DNA of 22,501 nt from SIG710 sp045587665 (GTDB lineage: Bacteria > Bacillota > Clostridia > Oscillospirales > CAG-272): positions 1 through 22,501 of the forward strand of contig JAZNCT010000055.1 in NCBI GenBank assembly GCA_045587665.1. The letters are read 5' to 3'. The translations under genes were made by a program, and so were the position numbers. This document shows, piece by piece, positions 15,291 to 22,501 of the stretch. The first letter of the stretch is position 1, and the number at the start of each line of letters is the position of its first letter. Below the pieces are notes generated by a model that saw only the letters and a list, made by a program, of their open reading frames with translations, was not told the origin of the DNA and did not search any database.

Positions 15291-16712
15291 TCAGCTTTTT
15301 ATTTTTGAAGGGATCCATTCGGCTTCAAAAATGCCGCTTTCGGTCTCTTTGTATTTGTAAACAAGGGTGTAAAGACCGTTTACGTCTGGGTTGTTTTGCA
15401 TAATATTGAGAACCCAGCCGGGGGAAATGCTTTTTTGCTTATCAGCCTTGTTTGATGTGGCAGAGCAGGGAAAAAGCTCCAGCCTTGTGAGCTTTTTGGA
15501 AGACATTTCGATCCTCAGTGCAGTTGTATAATTTGCAATCGGTATGTTTTCATAAAAATATCCGTATTCAAGAACTATGTTGTCATCGTTTCGGTGGAGA
15601 TTCGTGATAAGGATCTCTGCCTCTCTGCCAAGGATAGATGATTCATCAATAAGCTTCAGATTTTCAGCAAGCGATTCGGCAATGGCAAGGCACTGAGAAA
15701 GGCTGTGGTTATGCTCTTGAGATTTGCCCGAAAATATAGAAAGCTCAATTCCACCGCCTATGTTTCCGGAGGTCGAATAGATAATGCTGTTGTCGCATAC
15801 GGTAAGCGTACCGTGGGTTGCCATAAAAACAGTACCTTTAATAACCTGATCAAAATAGCTTCCTGTTTTGTCGGGATTGATCCCGAGGCTCTTTGCAAGC
15901 TCTGATTGCAGCTGTGTATTTAAAGAAAGTCCTGCAGTGCCCCTTTTAAATTCCAATTTATAATTGCTTTGGGAGCTGTTGTAGATAAGAGTTGAGGGCG
16001 CGACGGAGCTGTTGTTTTTTCTGCCGAAAAAAGCGGCATCGGTCATTATGTCTGCTTCTCTGTATATGTCAAAATCCGAGGTTTTTATGAGCTTTGTGTC
16101 AGGTATAACGGCAACTCTGAAGCTAACCGTTTCACCTTCTGCGGCCTTTGCCATAGCGAAAAGGGAATTGTTTTCGATGCTGTCGGGGAAGATAAGAAGC
16201 TCAGAAATGCAGAGCTGACCTGTTTTGGCACCTATCGTTTCTGATATATCCTCATCTCCGCTGTTTTTAGCGTGTATATAAGCCAAAACAGCAGGTATGG
16301 GCTTGTGATATTTTATATAGATATATTTATTCCTGGAAAGAGCCTTATCAAAAGCTTCCGGGTCTTCATCTGTGAGAGAATTACAGGAACTGCTGAGCAT
16401 AAATTCAATGTTTGTGTCAAGCAGAGAATAAACTTCTTTTATATATCCGCTTCCATGGCTTAAGGCTGAGATGCTTCCCGCCTCTTTTTTAACTGCTATA
16501 GTCGCAGGCAAAAGATCGGATTTTTTTATACCGTTTTGCTCAGAGCCTTCGAAATTTTTAAGGTTTAAATTCAGATTTTCAGAAGCGGCGGCATTTTCGT
16601 TTTCTTGTCGGAGTGCAATGAAATGGCAAAAAACCAAGGATAATGTCATTATAAAAAGCAGAGCTATAATTGCAGTTTTTATAAGATCGGCAGTTTTTTT
16701 GCTGTTTTTCAT
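15291..16712 (-). CDS. YycH-like regulatory protein of the WalRK system
   Basis: This 473-residue protein has one membrane helix at about 12-31, a short cytoplasmic tail and a long extracytoplasmic region. It lies directly after walK, as yycH does in Bacilli, and has the expected topology and length. The C-terminal part (YGYFYENIPIANYTTALRIEM and the end region WIPSKIKS) resembles the repeated beta-rich domains of YycH/YycI. A middle stretch near 210-235 (DIYREADIMTDAAFFGR) is consistent with an ectodomain but not diagnostic. AAGGAGAAGG lies just before ATG 16712, and walK stops 17 bases upstream. The role as a WalK modulator is inferred from context and topology; an unrelated exported protein cannot be excluded. 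Confidence 0.65.
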   Translation of the reverse strand: MKNSKKTADLIKTAIIALLFIMTLSLVFCHFIALRQENENAAASENLNLNLKNFEGSEQNGIKKSDLLPATIAVKKEAGSISALSHGSGYIKEVYSLLDTNIEFMLSSSCNSLTDEDPEAFDKALSRNKYIYIKYHKPIPAVLAYIHAKNSGDEDISETIGAKTGQLCISELLIFPDSIENNSLFAMAKAAEGETVSFRVAVIPDTKLIKTSDFDIYREADIMTDAAFFGRKNNSSVAPSTLIYNSSQSNYKLEFKRGTAGLSLNTQLQSELAKSLGINPDKTGSYFDQVIKGTVFMATHGTLTVCDNSIIYSTSGNIGGGIELSIFSGKSQEHNHSLSQCLAIAESLAENLKLIDESSILGREAEILITNLHRNDDNIVLEYGYFYENIPIANYTTALRIEMSSKKLTRLELFPCSATSNKADKQKSISPGWVLNIMQNNPDVNGLYTLVYKYKETESGIFEAEWIPSKIKS

Positions 16713-16729
16713 ATGTCCTTCTCCTTAAT

Positions 16730-18535
16730 TTATTCCTTATCAGCGTCATTTTCAAGCTTTGTTTTAACAGGCAGTGTGATATCAACGATAGTGCCTACAT
16801 TCAGCTTGCTCTGTATCTTGATGCTTCCGCCGTGAGCTTCTATAAGCTCTTTGGCGATAGCAAGTCCCAGACCTGTTCCGCCGGTGTCGCTTGTTCTTGC
16901 TTTTTCAACCCTGTAGAAGCGTTCAAAAATTCTCGGCAGATCCTTTTCGGGAATTCCGAGACCGTTATCCATAATGCGAACTATGATATTATCTCTGTCT
17001 GCCATAGAGGTTCCCACAACTATAGTACCGCCGTCGGGGGTATATTTGATAGCATTTGAAATGATATTTACTATGACCTGATCAATTCTGTCCTTATCGG
17101 CTCGTATCTTAGGCAAAGAATCGTCTGCCTGGAGAATAAGTTTGTGGTCGTGTGTGGTGGCGTCCACATTCATTACATCGCAAAGATGTCGCAGAGATTC
17201 GTTCATATCAAACTCAACTATCTGCCATTTTGTTCGCTTGTTATCAAGCCTTGAAAGGGTCAGCAGATCTTTGACTATGCCAGTCATTCTGTTGCTCTCG
17301 CTAACAGTCATTTCAAGGAGCTTTTTTCTTATCTCATCGGGGAGCTCAGGGTGTTCAAGCACTGTTTCGCAGGCACCCTTTATTGAAGTGAGGGGTGTTC
17401 TCAGCTCGTGTGAAACATTTGCGACAAATTCTCTTCTTGCTTTGTCAAGCTCGTATCTGGAGGTTACATCGTGGATAACGGTTATAACCCCGTCTCTCAT
17501 CTCTCCGCCTTCATTATATCGAATACCGCCAAAGTTAACTTCAAGCACTCTGTCGGCAAAAATGACTTCATCGAAAATAATATTGTTATCATCGGGGAGC
17601 TCTTCTTTGCCCACCTCCTCGGCACTTTGGATATCAAAGAGATCAAGGAGCTTTGTCAAAGTAAAGCCGCTGTTGAATCTATCTGCCAAAAGATCCTTTG
17701 CAAAGGGATTGATGTTTAGCACCTTTCCCTCGTCTGTAAAGGTAACAACACCTGCCTGCAAGTGTGAGAACACTGTTTCAAGTTTTTGTCTCTCGCCTGC
17801 AACCTCGTCAATAGTTGTTTTAAGCTTTTTTTTCATGTGATTAAAGGTTCCGGTCAGAACGCCTATCTCGTCTTTTGAGTGTACCTCTATCTTATGAGAA
17901 AAATCACCTGCAGCTACGAGCTGTGCGCCTTTTGTGAGGTTTTGGATGGGAGCTGTAATAGCTTTTGAAAGGAAAAATGCCATTACAACGGCAATAACAA
18001 GACCGATAAGTATAGATTGAAGAATGATAGAGAAGAGTCTCCAGCTGAGCTGGCGCATATCATCCTGAGTATCCTTTATATAGATTATGCACTCTTTACC
18101 CTCGCGCTCGATATAAAGAGCGTAATCGGTGTATGAAACAGCCTGGCTTTGGGTGCCTGATGTTTTTTTGTTCATGGCACTTATAAGATTAGGCGTTTTT
18201 TCGAGAGAAGCACTGCTTGAAGCATCAGAGCTTTCAAGGCGGTTTCCGCCCATATCGAGAATGTAAAAATTTCGGTAGCTGTCGATGCCAAGAATACTGC
18301 TGTAGGAAAGCAGGGTCTCCTTTTGGCGGCGAACATAATCGTCTTTGTCAAGAGCACCTTTAAGCTCTGTATAAAGGGGGGAGCCTTCACTGAAGGTGTT
18401 CTCCATATTTTTGCTGAATGCTCCCGAATAATAGCTGTATATATTGCCGAGAAGCACCACCGCAACAACACTCATAACGGTGATGATAAACACAACAAGG
18501 ATAAGTATTATTTTGGAATACAGACTCCTATACAT
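16730..18535 (-). CDS. walK: Sensor histidine kinase WalK (YycG)
   Basis: WalK senses the state of the cell wall and phosphorylates WalR. The 601-residue protein has membrane helix 1 (about 8-31), an extracytoplasmic sensor region (32-165), membrane helix 2 (about 168-189), HAMP (190-243) and a PAS-like domain (about 250-358). The dimerisation domain has phospho-His376 in VANVSHELRTPL. The ATPase domain has the N-box around NIISNAIKYTP (490-500), DNGLGIP (523-529), FERFYRVE (537-544) and GGTGLGLAI (552-560). This HAMP-PAS architecture next to a WalR-type regulator supports WalK over PhoR or ResE. ATG 18535 has only a weak ribosome site (AGAGA) and lies 24 bases after walR, so coupling is likely. 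The two following genes are its probable membrane partners. Confidence 0.88.
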   Translation of the reverse strand: MYRSLYSKIILILVVFIITVMSVVAVVLLGNIYSYYSGAFSKNMENTFSEGSPLYTELKGALDKDDYVRRQKETLLSYSSILGIDSYRNFYILDMGGNRLESSDASSSASLEKTPNLISAMNKKTSGTQSQAVSYTDYALYIEREGKECIIYIKDTQDDMRQLSWRLFSIILQSILIGLVIAVVMAFFLSKAITAPIQNLTKGAQLVAAGDFSHKIEVHSKDEIGVLTGTFNHMKKKLKTTIDEVAGERQKLETVFSHLQAGVVTFTDEGKVLNINPFAKDLLADRFNSGFTLTKLLDLFDIQSAEEVGKEELPDDNNIIFDEVIFADRVLEVNFGGIRYNEGGEMRDGVITVIHDVTSRYELDKARREFVANVSHELRTPLTSIKGACETVLEHPELPDEIRKKLLEMTVSESNRMTGIVKDLLTLSRLDNKRTKWQIVEFDMNESLRHLCDVMNVDATTHDHKLILQADDSLPKIRADKDRIDQVIVNIISNAIKYTPDGGTIVVGTSMADRDNIIVRIMDNGLGIPEKDLPRIFERFYRVEKARTSDTGGTGLGLAIAKELIEAHGGSIKIQSKLNVGTIVDITLPVKTKLENDADKE

Positions 18536-18559
18536 AATGCCGATCTCTTTTCTGATTTT

Positions 18560-19270
18560 TTATTTTAAATAGTACCCGATGCCACGCTTGGTCTGAAGAT
18601 ATTCGGGATTTGAGGGGTCCTTTTCAAGCTTTGCACGAAGACGTGAAACAGTTACGTCAACGGCACGTATATCTCCCAGATAGCCTTCATATCCCCAAAC
18701 GTTTTCCATAAGCTGTTCTCTTGTATAAGGCTTGCCTAAATTCTTTGCAAGAAAGAGCAGCAGATCATATTCCTGTCTTGAAAGAGAAATCTGCTCTCCT
18801 TCAAGTGTGACATCATATTTTTCGGTGTCTATGCAAAGCCCTCTGATCTTTATGGAGCTTTCTTCTGTGCTTTCTTCTTTTGCGGGGTTCACCAGTTCAT
18901 TTGCACTCCGGCGAATGTTTGCTTTTATGCGTGAAAGCAGCTCGCTGAATGAAAAGGGTTTTGTTACATAGTCGTCAGCACCCGTGTCAAGACCGAGGAT
19001 CTTGTCTTTTTCTTCCTCCCTCGCCGTAACCATTATTATAGGTGTGGCAAGCTTTTTTCTGACTCTTGCGCAAACCTCAAAGCCGTTCATTTTTGGAAGC
19101 ATAAGGTCCAGCAGAATAAGATCGAATCCGCCTGTCAGAGCCTTGCTAAGGCCTTCTTCTCCGTCTGAGGCTATCTCGTATTCATAGCCTGCAAGCATAA
19201 GGTTTACGGCAAGTATCTGAGCAATGTTGCTTTCGTCCTCAACTATGAGTATTTTCTTTTTCTCGTTCAT
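18560..19270 (-). CDS. walR: Response regulator WalR (YycF), OmpR family
   Basis: This two-domain regulator has 236 residues. The receiver domain has the acidic pair Glu11-Asp12, phospho-acceptor Asp55 in LLDLMLPKMNG, Thr83 and Lys104 in VTKPFSF. The winged-helix DNA-binding domain (about 138-236) ends in VDVTVSRLRAKLEKDP and RGIGYYLK, which closely match the WalR recognition helix and wing. WalR controls cell-wall hydrolases and related genes and is usually essential in low-GC Gram-positives. The ribosome site before ATG 19270 is poor (CCGGTAAC), which is unusual for a regulator that should be well expressed. The gene lies 69 bases after the preceding gene, with no convincing promoter of its own in that gap. 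Confidence 0.9.
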   Translation of the reverse strand: MNEKKKILIVEDESNIAQILAVNLMLAGYEYEIASDGEEGLSKALTGGFDLILLDLMLPKMNGFEVCARVRKKLATPIIMVTAREEEKDKILGLDTGADDYVTKPFSFSELLSRIKANIRRSANELVNPAKEESTEESSIKIRGLCIDTEKYDVTLEGEQISLSRQEYDLLLFLAKNLGKPYTREQLMENVWGYEGYLGDIRAVDVTVSRLRAKLEKDPSNPEYLQTKRGIGYYLK

Positions 19271-19339
19271 TTTGTTACCGGACTTTATAAAAGCCTTTAC
19301 CTTTCTTTCATGTGGTTTTTGATATCACGAAAATTTTTT

Positions 19340-20395
19340 CTATTTTCCGCATAGGGGATTAAGAGCTGAGGTTTTTCTTCCGTCTGCTTCTGCCGTTCTC
19401 ACAATGGCAATTAACTTTGTTTGGTTCATTATGTCGATGCTGTCAAGAATAATGGCTCTGTTTCTTTTAAAGTTAAAATCTTCAACATTATTTATTTGGG
19501 ATATTTTTGCAGATGTGTTCAGAATATTGTAGCCGTTTTGTGATAGCTCTGCGCTATCTCCCTCAAAAAGTATAAGTAAGGTTTTTTGTTTTATGAGACG
19601 TGTGAAAACTGCGTTGCAGCGTTTTGCTTGCTCTAAGGCAGGAACATCACTGCTTTTGTCAATGCTAATTGCAAAGCTATGGCCGTCCGAGGCAAGATTC
19701 AGGATTCTTGCCGTGTTTTTAGGATCTTCGGCAAATTTATAATCCAGCGCAAAGGTCATGGTGATGTTTATGCTTTCGGCAAGTTGGATCATGCTTGCTA
19801 TAGAATTGTTTTTCAGGTGAGAAATATCAAGCACGCAGGAAAGAATTTTGCCCCTGTTTACCGAACCGCCGGAGCTTGCACCGTCGATGAAAACATCGGG
19901 GGCGGCAACATAATAATCTATTATTATTTCAAGGGGGTGAAGCTCTTCTTCTGAATAAAGTCTCACAACATCCTTGTCATAAAAAACAGCTTGCTCTATT
20001 CCGATTCCAAGAAGGTCTGCAGCTTTTTTTGCGGATATATAGTATTCTTCTTCCTCGCCTAAAACTGATATGCTGCCTCTTTCACCGTCTTGATTTAGAT
20101 AGCGTTTGGTTTCAACATTTATTGAGAGAAATCTTTCGTCCTCGGTGGTTATAACATAGCACATATAGCTTTGATCAAAGGTGACCGATATTCCCGGCAC
20201 TGCTGTAAAGGCGGTTACCGGAATACAAGGCTCCTCATTTTCATTGATAACAGGCAAAAGTCTGTATTTGTACCAAGCATCATCATTGATGAAAATTGTG
20301 GGGATATTCTCTCCGATAGATGAGATCGGCAGAACAAAAATTGAAGGGAGAACTATGGCAATGGCCAAAAAGAAGGGCAGAAAATATTTTTTCAT
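19340..20395 (-). CDS. Exported protein: copper-amine-oxidase-N-like domain plus degenerate NodB (polysaccharide deacetylase-like) domain
   Basis: The product has 351 residues with a signal peptide at about 1-28. Residues about 31-150 resemble the Cu_amine_oxidN1 'stalk' module: a repeated beta pattern with IPVTAFTAVPGISVTFD and YYISAKKAADLLGI. Residues about 183-345 follow the course of a NodB deacetylase, but the catalytic positions are gone. CVLDIS stands where TFDDGP belongs; a strand and helix lead to GHSFAISID where GHEIGxHS belongs; GY at 288-289 is kept; AIILDSID stands where IILLHD belongs. It is therefore probably a binding or structural protein at the wall, not a deacetylase. AAGGAGG precedes ATG 20395. 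It sits between the DUF3810 gene and walR on the same strand, in a likely operon. The NodB match is my reading of the pattern and needs a profile search. Confidence 0.6.
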   Translation of the reverse strand: MKKYFLPFFLAIAIVLPSIFVLPISSIGENIPTIFINDDAWYKYRLLPVINENEEPCIPVTAFTAVPGISVTFDQSYMCYVITTEDERFLSINVETKRYLNQDGERGSISVLGEEEEYYISAKKAADLLGIGIEQAVFYDKDVVRLYSEEELHPLEIIIDYYVAAPDVFIDGASSGGSVNRGKILSCVLDISHLKNNSIASMIQLAESINITMTFALDYKFAEDPKNTARILNLASDGHSFAISIDKSSDVPALEQAKRCNAVFTRLIKQKTLLILFEGDSAELSQNGYNILNTSAKISQINNVEDFNFKRNRAIILDSIDIMNQTKLIAIVRTAEADGRKTSALNPLCGK

Positions 20396-20412
20396 TATGC
20401 CTTACCTCCTTT

Positions 20413-21528
20413 TTACTGTTTTTTATAATAAGCAACTGCAAGGTCGATCACAAGACCGTAGCTTATCTCCCCCTCTGTTCCGTTGAGCTTGAGATAGGCA
20501 TCGTTAATAGATGAGCTGATATCGCTGATAAAAGAATCTCGGTATTTATCGAAAAACTTGTGATAGGCACTCATTTCATAAACCGTGTTATGGTTTAAAC
20601 TTTGTATTATCGCGGGATATAGATCCGGAGCGGTATAGTAGATTGCGCTGAGGAAATATTCCAGCATACTGAGATATCCGCTGTATTTTAGATAGTGGTC
20701 ATCGCTTTCGGTGCAAACGAGAAATGCGATGAAGTTTGCTTCATCCTCACGGGCAATTCCTCTTTGGTGTGCAAGCTCGTGTGCGGCGGTGAAGGGGAGA
20801 GTGTAATCCGGAAAGCTTACGTTTATATTGGCTTCACCTGTGAAATAGGTATAAACTCCCGTTATATGGGTATAGGACATTGCCTCGCTCATGATCACCG
20901 GCTTCAGATTGCTTGACATATTTGAGAGGATATCGTTCTCCTTTGGAAGGTTTTTAAATGCTGAACAAAGCTTGTCCGAAAGCTCCGATATGCTATAGGG
21001 CATAACGGAAAAGTTCTTTTTCCTGAAGTGTATATTTTTCGAAGCTTCGTTCACCTTTTCGCAGAGCAGCTGTGCGGTTTCATATAGCTCTTCGGTGCTG
21101 ATGCTTTCCCGTTCTATCCCAAGCTTTTTATCAAGAGTTTCTGTGTTATACCCCACTCCGAAGCTCCAGAAGAAAAGTACATAAAATGCACAGGCAACAG
21201 ACAGCATAGAAGCCATATAAACGCAAACCGATCTCCATGAATCACTGAAATTTTTAACAGCAAATCTTATGAGAAGAAATGCTATGATCGGAAGTAGAAA
21301 TATAAGAGCTTCTGCCAAGGAAAAAGGCACAAGACCTGTTAGCTTTGCAAGTAGAAAGCGAATGGCGGAGCTGATATATTTGTTGATGAAATCCGAAAGC
21401 CCCGAAGAAAAAAACGATATTATATGAAAAACTGCTGTGAGGGCGGTTAGTGCATATATTATTTTGGAAGCGGTCGGTATTGACCTTTTGCTATCGGGAC
21501 TTTTGTATGTTTTTACATAATTGTTCAA
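20413..21528 (-). CDS. DUF3810 family membrane protein, putative zinc metalloprotease
   Basis: This protein of 371 residues has three hydrophobic segments (about 23-41, 72-91 and 101-123), followed by a soluble domain with AAHELAHQRG. His250, Glu251 and His254 form an HExxH zinc site, and the nearby EDEANF (Glu263) is the likely third ligand. This matches DUF3810, a family of uncharacterised membrane proteins that look like gluzincin peptidases. The active site would face the outside if the third helix ends inside-to-outside; that is inferred. Translation begins at a rare TTG (21528-21526). GAGG lies eight bases upstream within the last codons of the rluA gene, so the two are tightly coupled. 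No substrate is known. Confidence 0.8.
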   Translation of the reverse strand: MNNYVKTYKSPDSKRSIPTASKIIYALTALTAVFHIISFFSSGLSDFINKYISSAIRFLLAKLTGLVPFSLAEALIFLLPIIAFLLIRFAVKNFSDSWRSVCVYMASMLSVACAFYVLFFWSFGVGYNTETLDKKLGIERESISTEELYETAQLLCEKVNEASKNIHFRKKNFSVMPYSISELSDKLCSAFKNLPKENDILSNMSSNLKPVIMSEAMSYTHITGVYTYFTGEANINVSFPDYTLPFTAAHELAHQRGIAREDEANFIAFLVCTESDDHYLKYSGYLSMLEYFLSAIYYTAPDLYPAIIQSLNHNTVYEMSAYHKFFDKYRDSFISDISSSINDAYLKLNGTEGEISYGLVIDLAVAYYKKQ

Positions 21529-21531
21529 TTT

Positions 21532-22443
21532 TTAAACCTCGATTTTTATATGGTGGAGCTCTGCTGCTGTTTTCATATCTCTGGGCAGAGGTGCCTTAAA
21601 AGTGATCACTTTGCCAAGTGTTGGGTGAGGAAAGGTCAGACTGAATGCGTGAAGGGCTTGACGGCCGATAGTATTTGAAGCACTGCCGTAAAGCTCATCT
21701 CCCATAATAGGGGCTCCAAGATACGAAAAATGAAGCCTCAGTTGATGGGTTCTTCCTGTCTTTGGTGAGGCAACAACGGCCGTAAGGTCTTTTGAGGCAG
21801 CTATCACATTATATTCGGTAACAGCCCTTGCGGCATCGTGCAGTGGCCCGCACACCTCTCTTGTTATTATGCTTTTTTGCTTTCGTCTGATATATGTGTC
21901 AACTGTTCCGCTTTGCTTCGTCAGCTCTCCGCAAAGCAGGGCTATATACTTTTTTGATATCAGGCCGTTTCTCATAGAGCTATAGAGCCTTGATGCGCTG
22001 AGACGGTTTTTTGCTATGAGGACCAGACCGCTTGTGTCTCTGTCAAGGCGGTTGATAGAGCGGAATACAAAAGGAAAAGCTCCCTTTTGCCGCATATAAA
22101 AGCAGACACCGTTTGCGAGAGTGTCGTCAAAATGACCGTGAGATGGGTGGGTAGGGAGCATAGGAGGCTTGTTTATAAGGAGGATATCGTCATCTTCAAA
22201 AACGATGTCAAGAGGCATTTCTATTGGCAAGAGATTTTCATTGCTTTCAGTGTCCTCGGTGTCTATGGCAAGAAGCTGATCCTCTTTCAAAACATATCTG
22301 ACTGTGACATGAGCTTTGTCAACCGTTATACCGTTTTCTTTTTTCTTCAGCGCAGTAATCATTTTAGAGGAGAGCCCCAGCTCTTTTTTCAGTATTTCCA
22401 GAACGGTTTTTCCTTCTTTTTCTTTGTCTATAACGATCTCCAT
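21532..22443 (-). CDS. RluA-family pseudouridine synthase (RluD-like)
   Basis: The enzyme isomerises uridine to pseudouridine in rRNA or tRNA; the target cannot be told from the sequence. With 303 residues it has an N-terminal S4-like region (about 13-60) and the catalytic domain. DDILLINKPP (85-94) and the catalytic motif NRLDRDTSGL with Asp134 are clear; Asn131 replaces the usual His, a change that leaves the Asp intact. KKYIALLCG, GRTHQLRLHF (230-239) and MGDELYG complete the family pattern. I chose ATG 22443, which follows GGCAGG by about seven bases; an in-frame TTG five codons upstream is less likely. It is the first gene of the minus-strand run leading to walRK, with the DUF3810 start three bases beyond its stop. 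Confidence 0.9.
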   Translation of the reverse strand: MEIVIDKEKEGKTVLEILKKELGLSSKMITALKKKENGITVDKAHVTVRYVLKEDQLLAIDTEDTESNENLLPIEMPLDIVFEDDDILLINKPPMLPTHPSHGHFDDTLANGVCFYMRQKGAFPFVFRSINRLDRDTSGLVLIAKNRLSASRLYSSMRNGLISKKYIALLCGELTKQSGTVDTYIRRKQKSIITREVCGPLHDAARAVTEYNVIAASKDLTAVVASPKTGRTHQLRLHFSYLGAPIMGDELYGSASNTIGRQALHAFSLTFPHPTLGKVITFKAPLPRDMKTAAELHHIKIEV

Positions 22444-22479
22444 AAATAAGCCTGCCAAAAGTAATTATAATTATATATT

Positions 22480-22488
22480 ATTATATCA
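22480..22488 (-). promoter_or_regulatory. Extended -10 of the rluA-wal operon promoter (-35 outside window)
   Basis: On the minus strand TGATATAAT (22488-22480) is a perfect extended -10, the same nine bases as at murA. A -35 at standard spacing would lie beyond the right edge of the window. The predicted start is near 22473, about 30 bases upstream of ATG 22443. Confidence 0.5.
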
Positions 22489-22501
22489 TATTTTATCGCT
22501 G

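Noticed and set aside
17142..17840. Long open frame on the plus strand (232 codons) inside walK
   Set aside because: Ser/Leu-rich antisense shadow of the kinase PAS and dimerisation regions; no domain.
19271..19339. Separate promoter for walR
   Set aside because: TATAAA near 19285 has no acceptable -35 at 16-18 bases; the gap gives no convincing promoter, so walR is left in the longer operon.

Overview
The window looks like a chromosomal core segment from a low-to-moderate G+C Gram-positive bacterium of the class Clostridia, probably close to Oscillospiraceae/Ruminococcaceae. That placement is inferred. It rests on purine-rich Shine-Dalgarno sites before most genes, consensus sigma-A-type promoters, an endonuclease-type MutL with MutS, a YlbF-family gene beside miaB, a WalRK system with YycH/YycI-like partners, and a NusG_II / Gx transporter / ApbE cluster. 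No insertion sequence, phage gene, CRISPR array, rRNA or tRNA is visible. No gene-free stretch exceeds 300 bases; the longest are 12686-12912 and 14179-14358.

Left arm (1-2391, minus strand): the 5' part of a membrane-anchored exported protein with a degenerate M23/LytM domain (its 3' end lies outside the window), and tcdA, a tRNA t6A37-modifying E1-like enzyme. Each has its own promoter.

Centre (2510-12685, plus strand): a first run comprises a Nudix ADP-ribose pyrophosphatase, a NusG_II membrane protein, a Gx transporter and an ApbE lipoprotein. The last three form a tight module of the kind linked to extracytoplasmic flavinylation and redox chemistry. After a strong promoter at 4946-4975 comes miaB, a YlbF-family gene with a Cys-rich tail, mutS, mutL and tgt. 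This is the Bacillus-like miaB/ymcA-mutS-mutL neighbourhood without cotE, ending in tgt instead of miaA/hfq. A clear intrinsic terminator follows tgt.

Right arm (12913-22443, minus strand): in transcription order, an RluA-family pseudouridine synthase, a DUF3810 membrane metalloprotease-like protein, an exported protein that looks like a catalytically dead polysaccharide deacetylase with a copper-amine-oxidase N-terminal-like domain, walR, walK, a YycH-like and a YycI-like gene. Then murA follows with its own promoter, a perfect inverted repeat at its predicted +1, and its own terminator facing that of tgt.

Functionally the window mixes RNA modification (tcdA, miaB, tgt, rluA), mismatch repair (mutSL), extracytoplasmic flavin chemistry, and cell-wall synthesis with its surveillance (murA, walRK). 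The most interesting parts are the two envelope proteins whose enzyme folds have lost their catalytic residues, especially the one directly upstream of walRK, and the possible regulatory DNA in front of murA.
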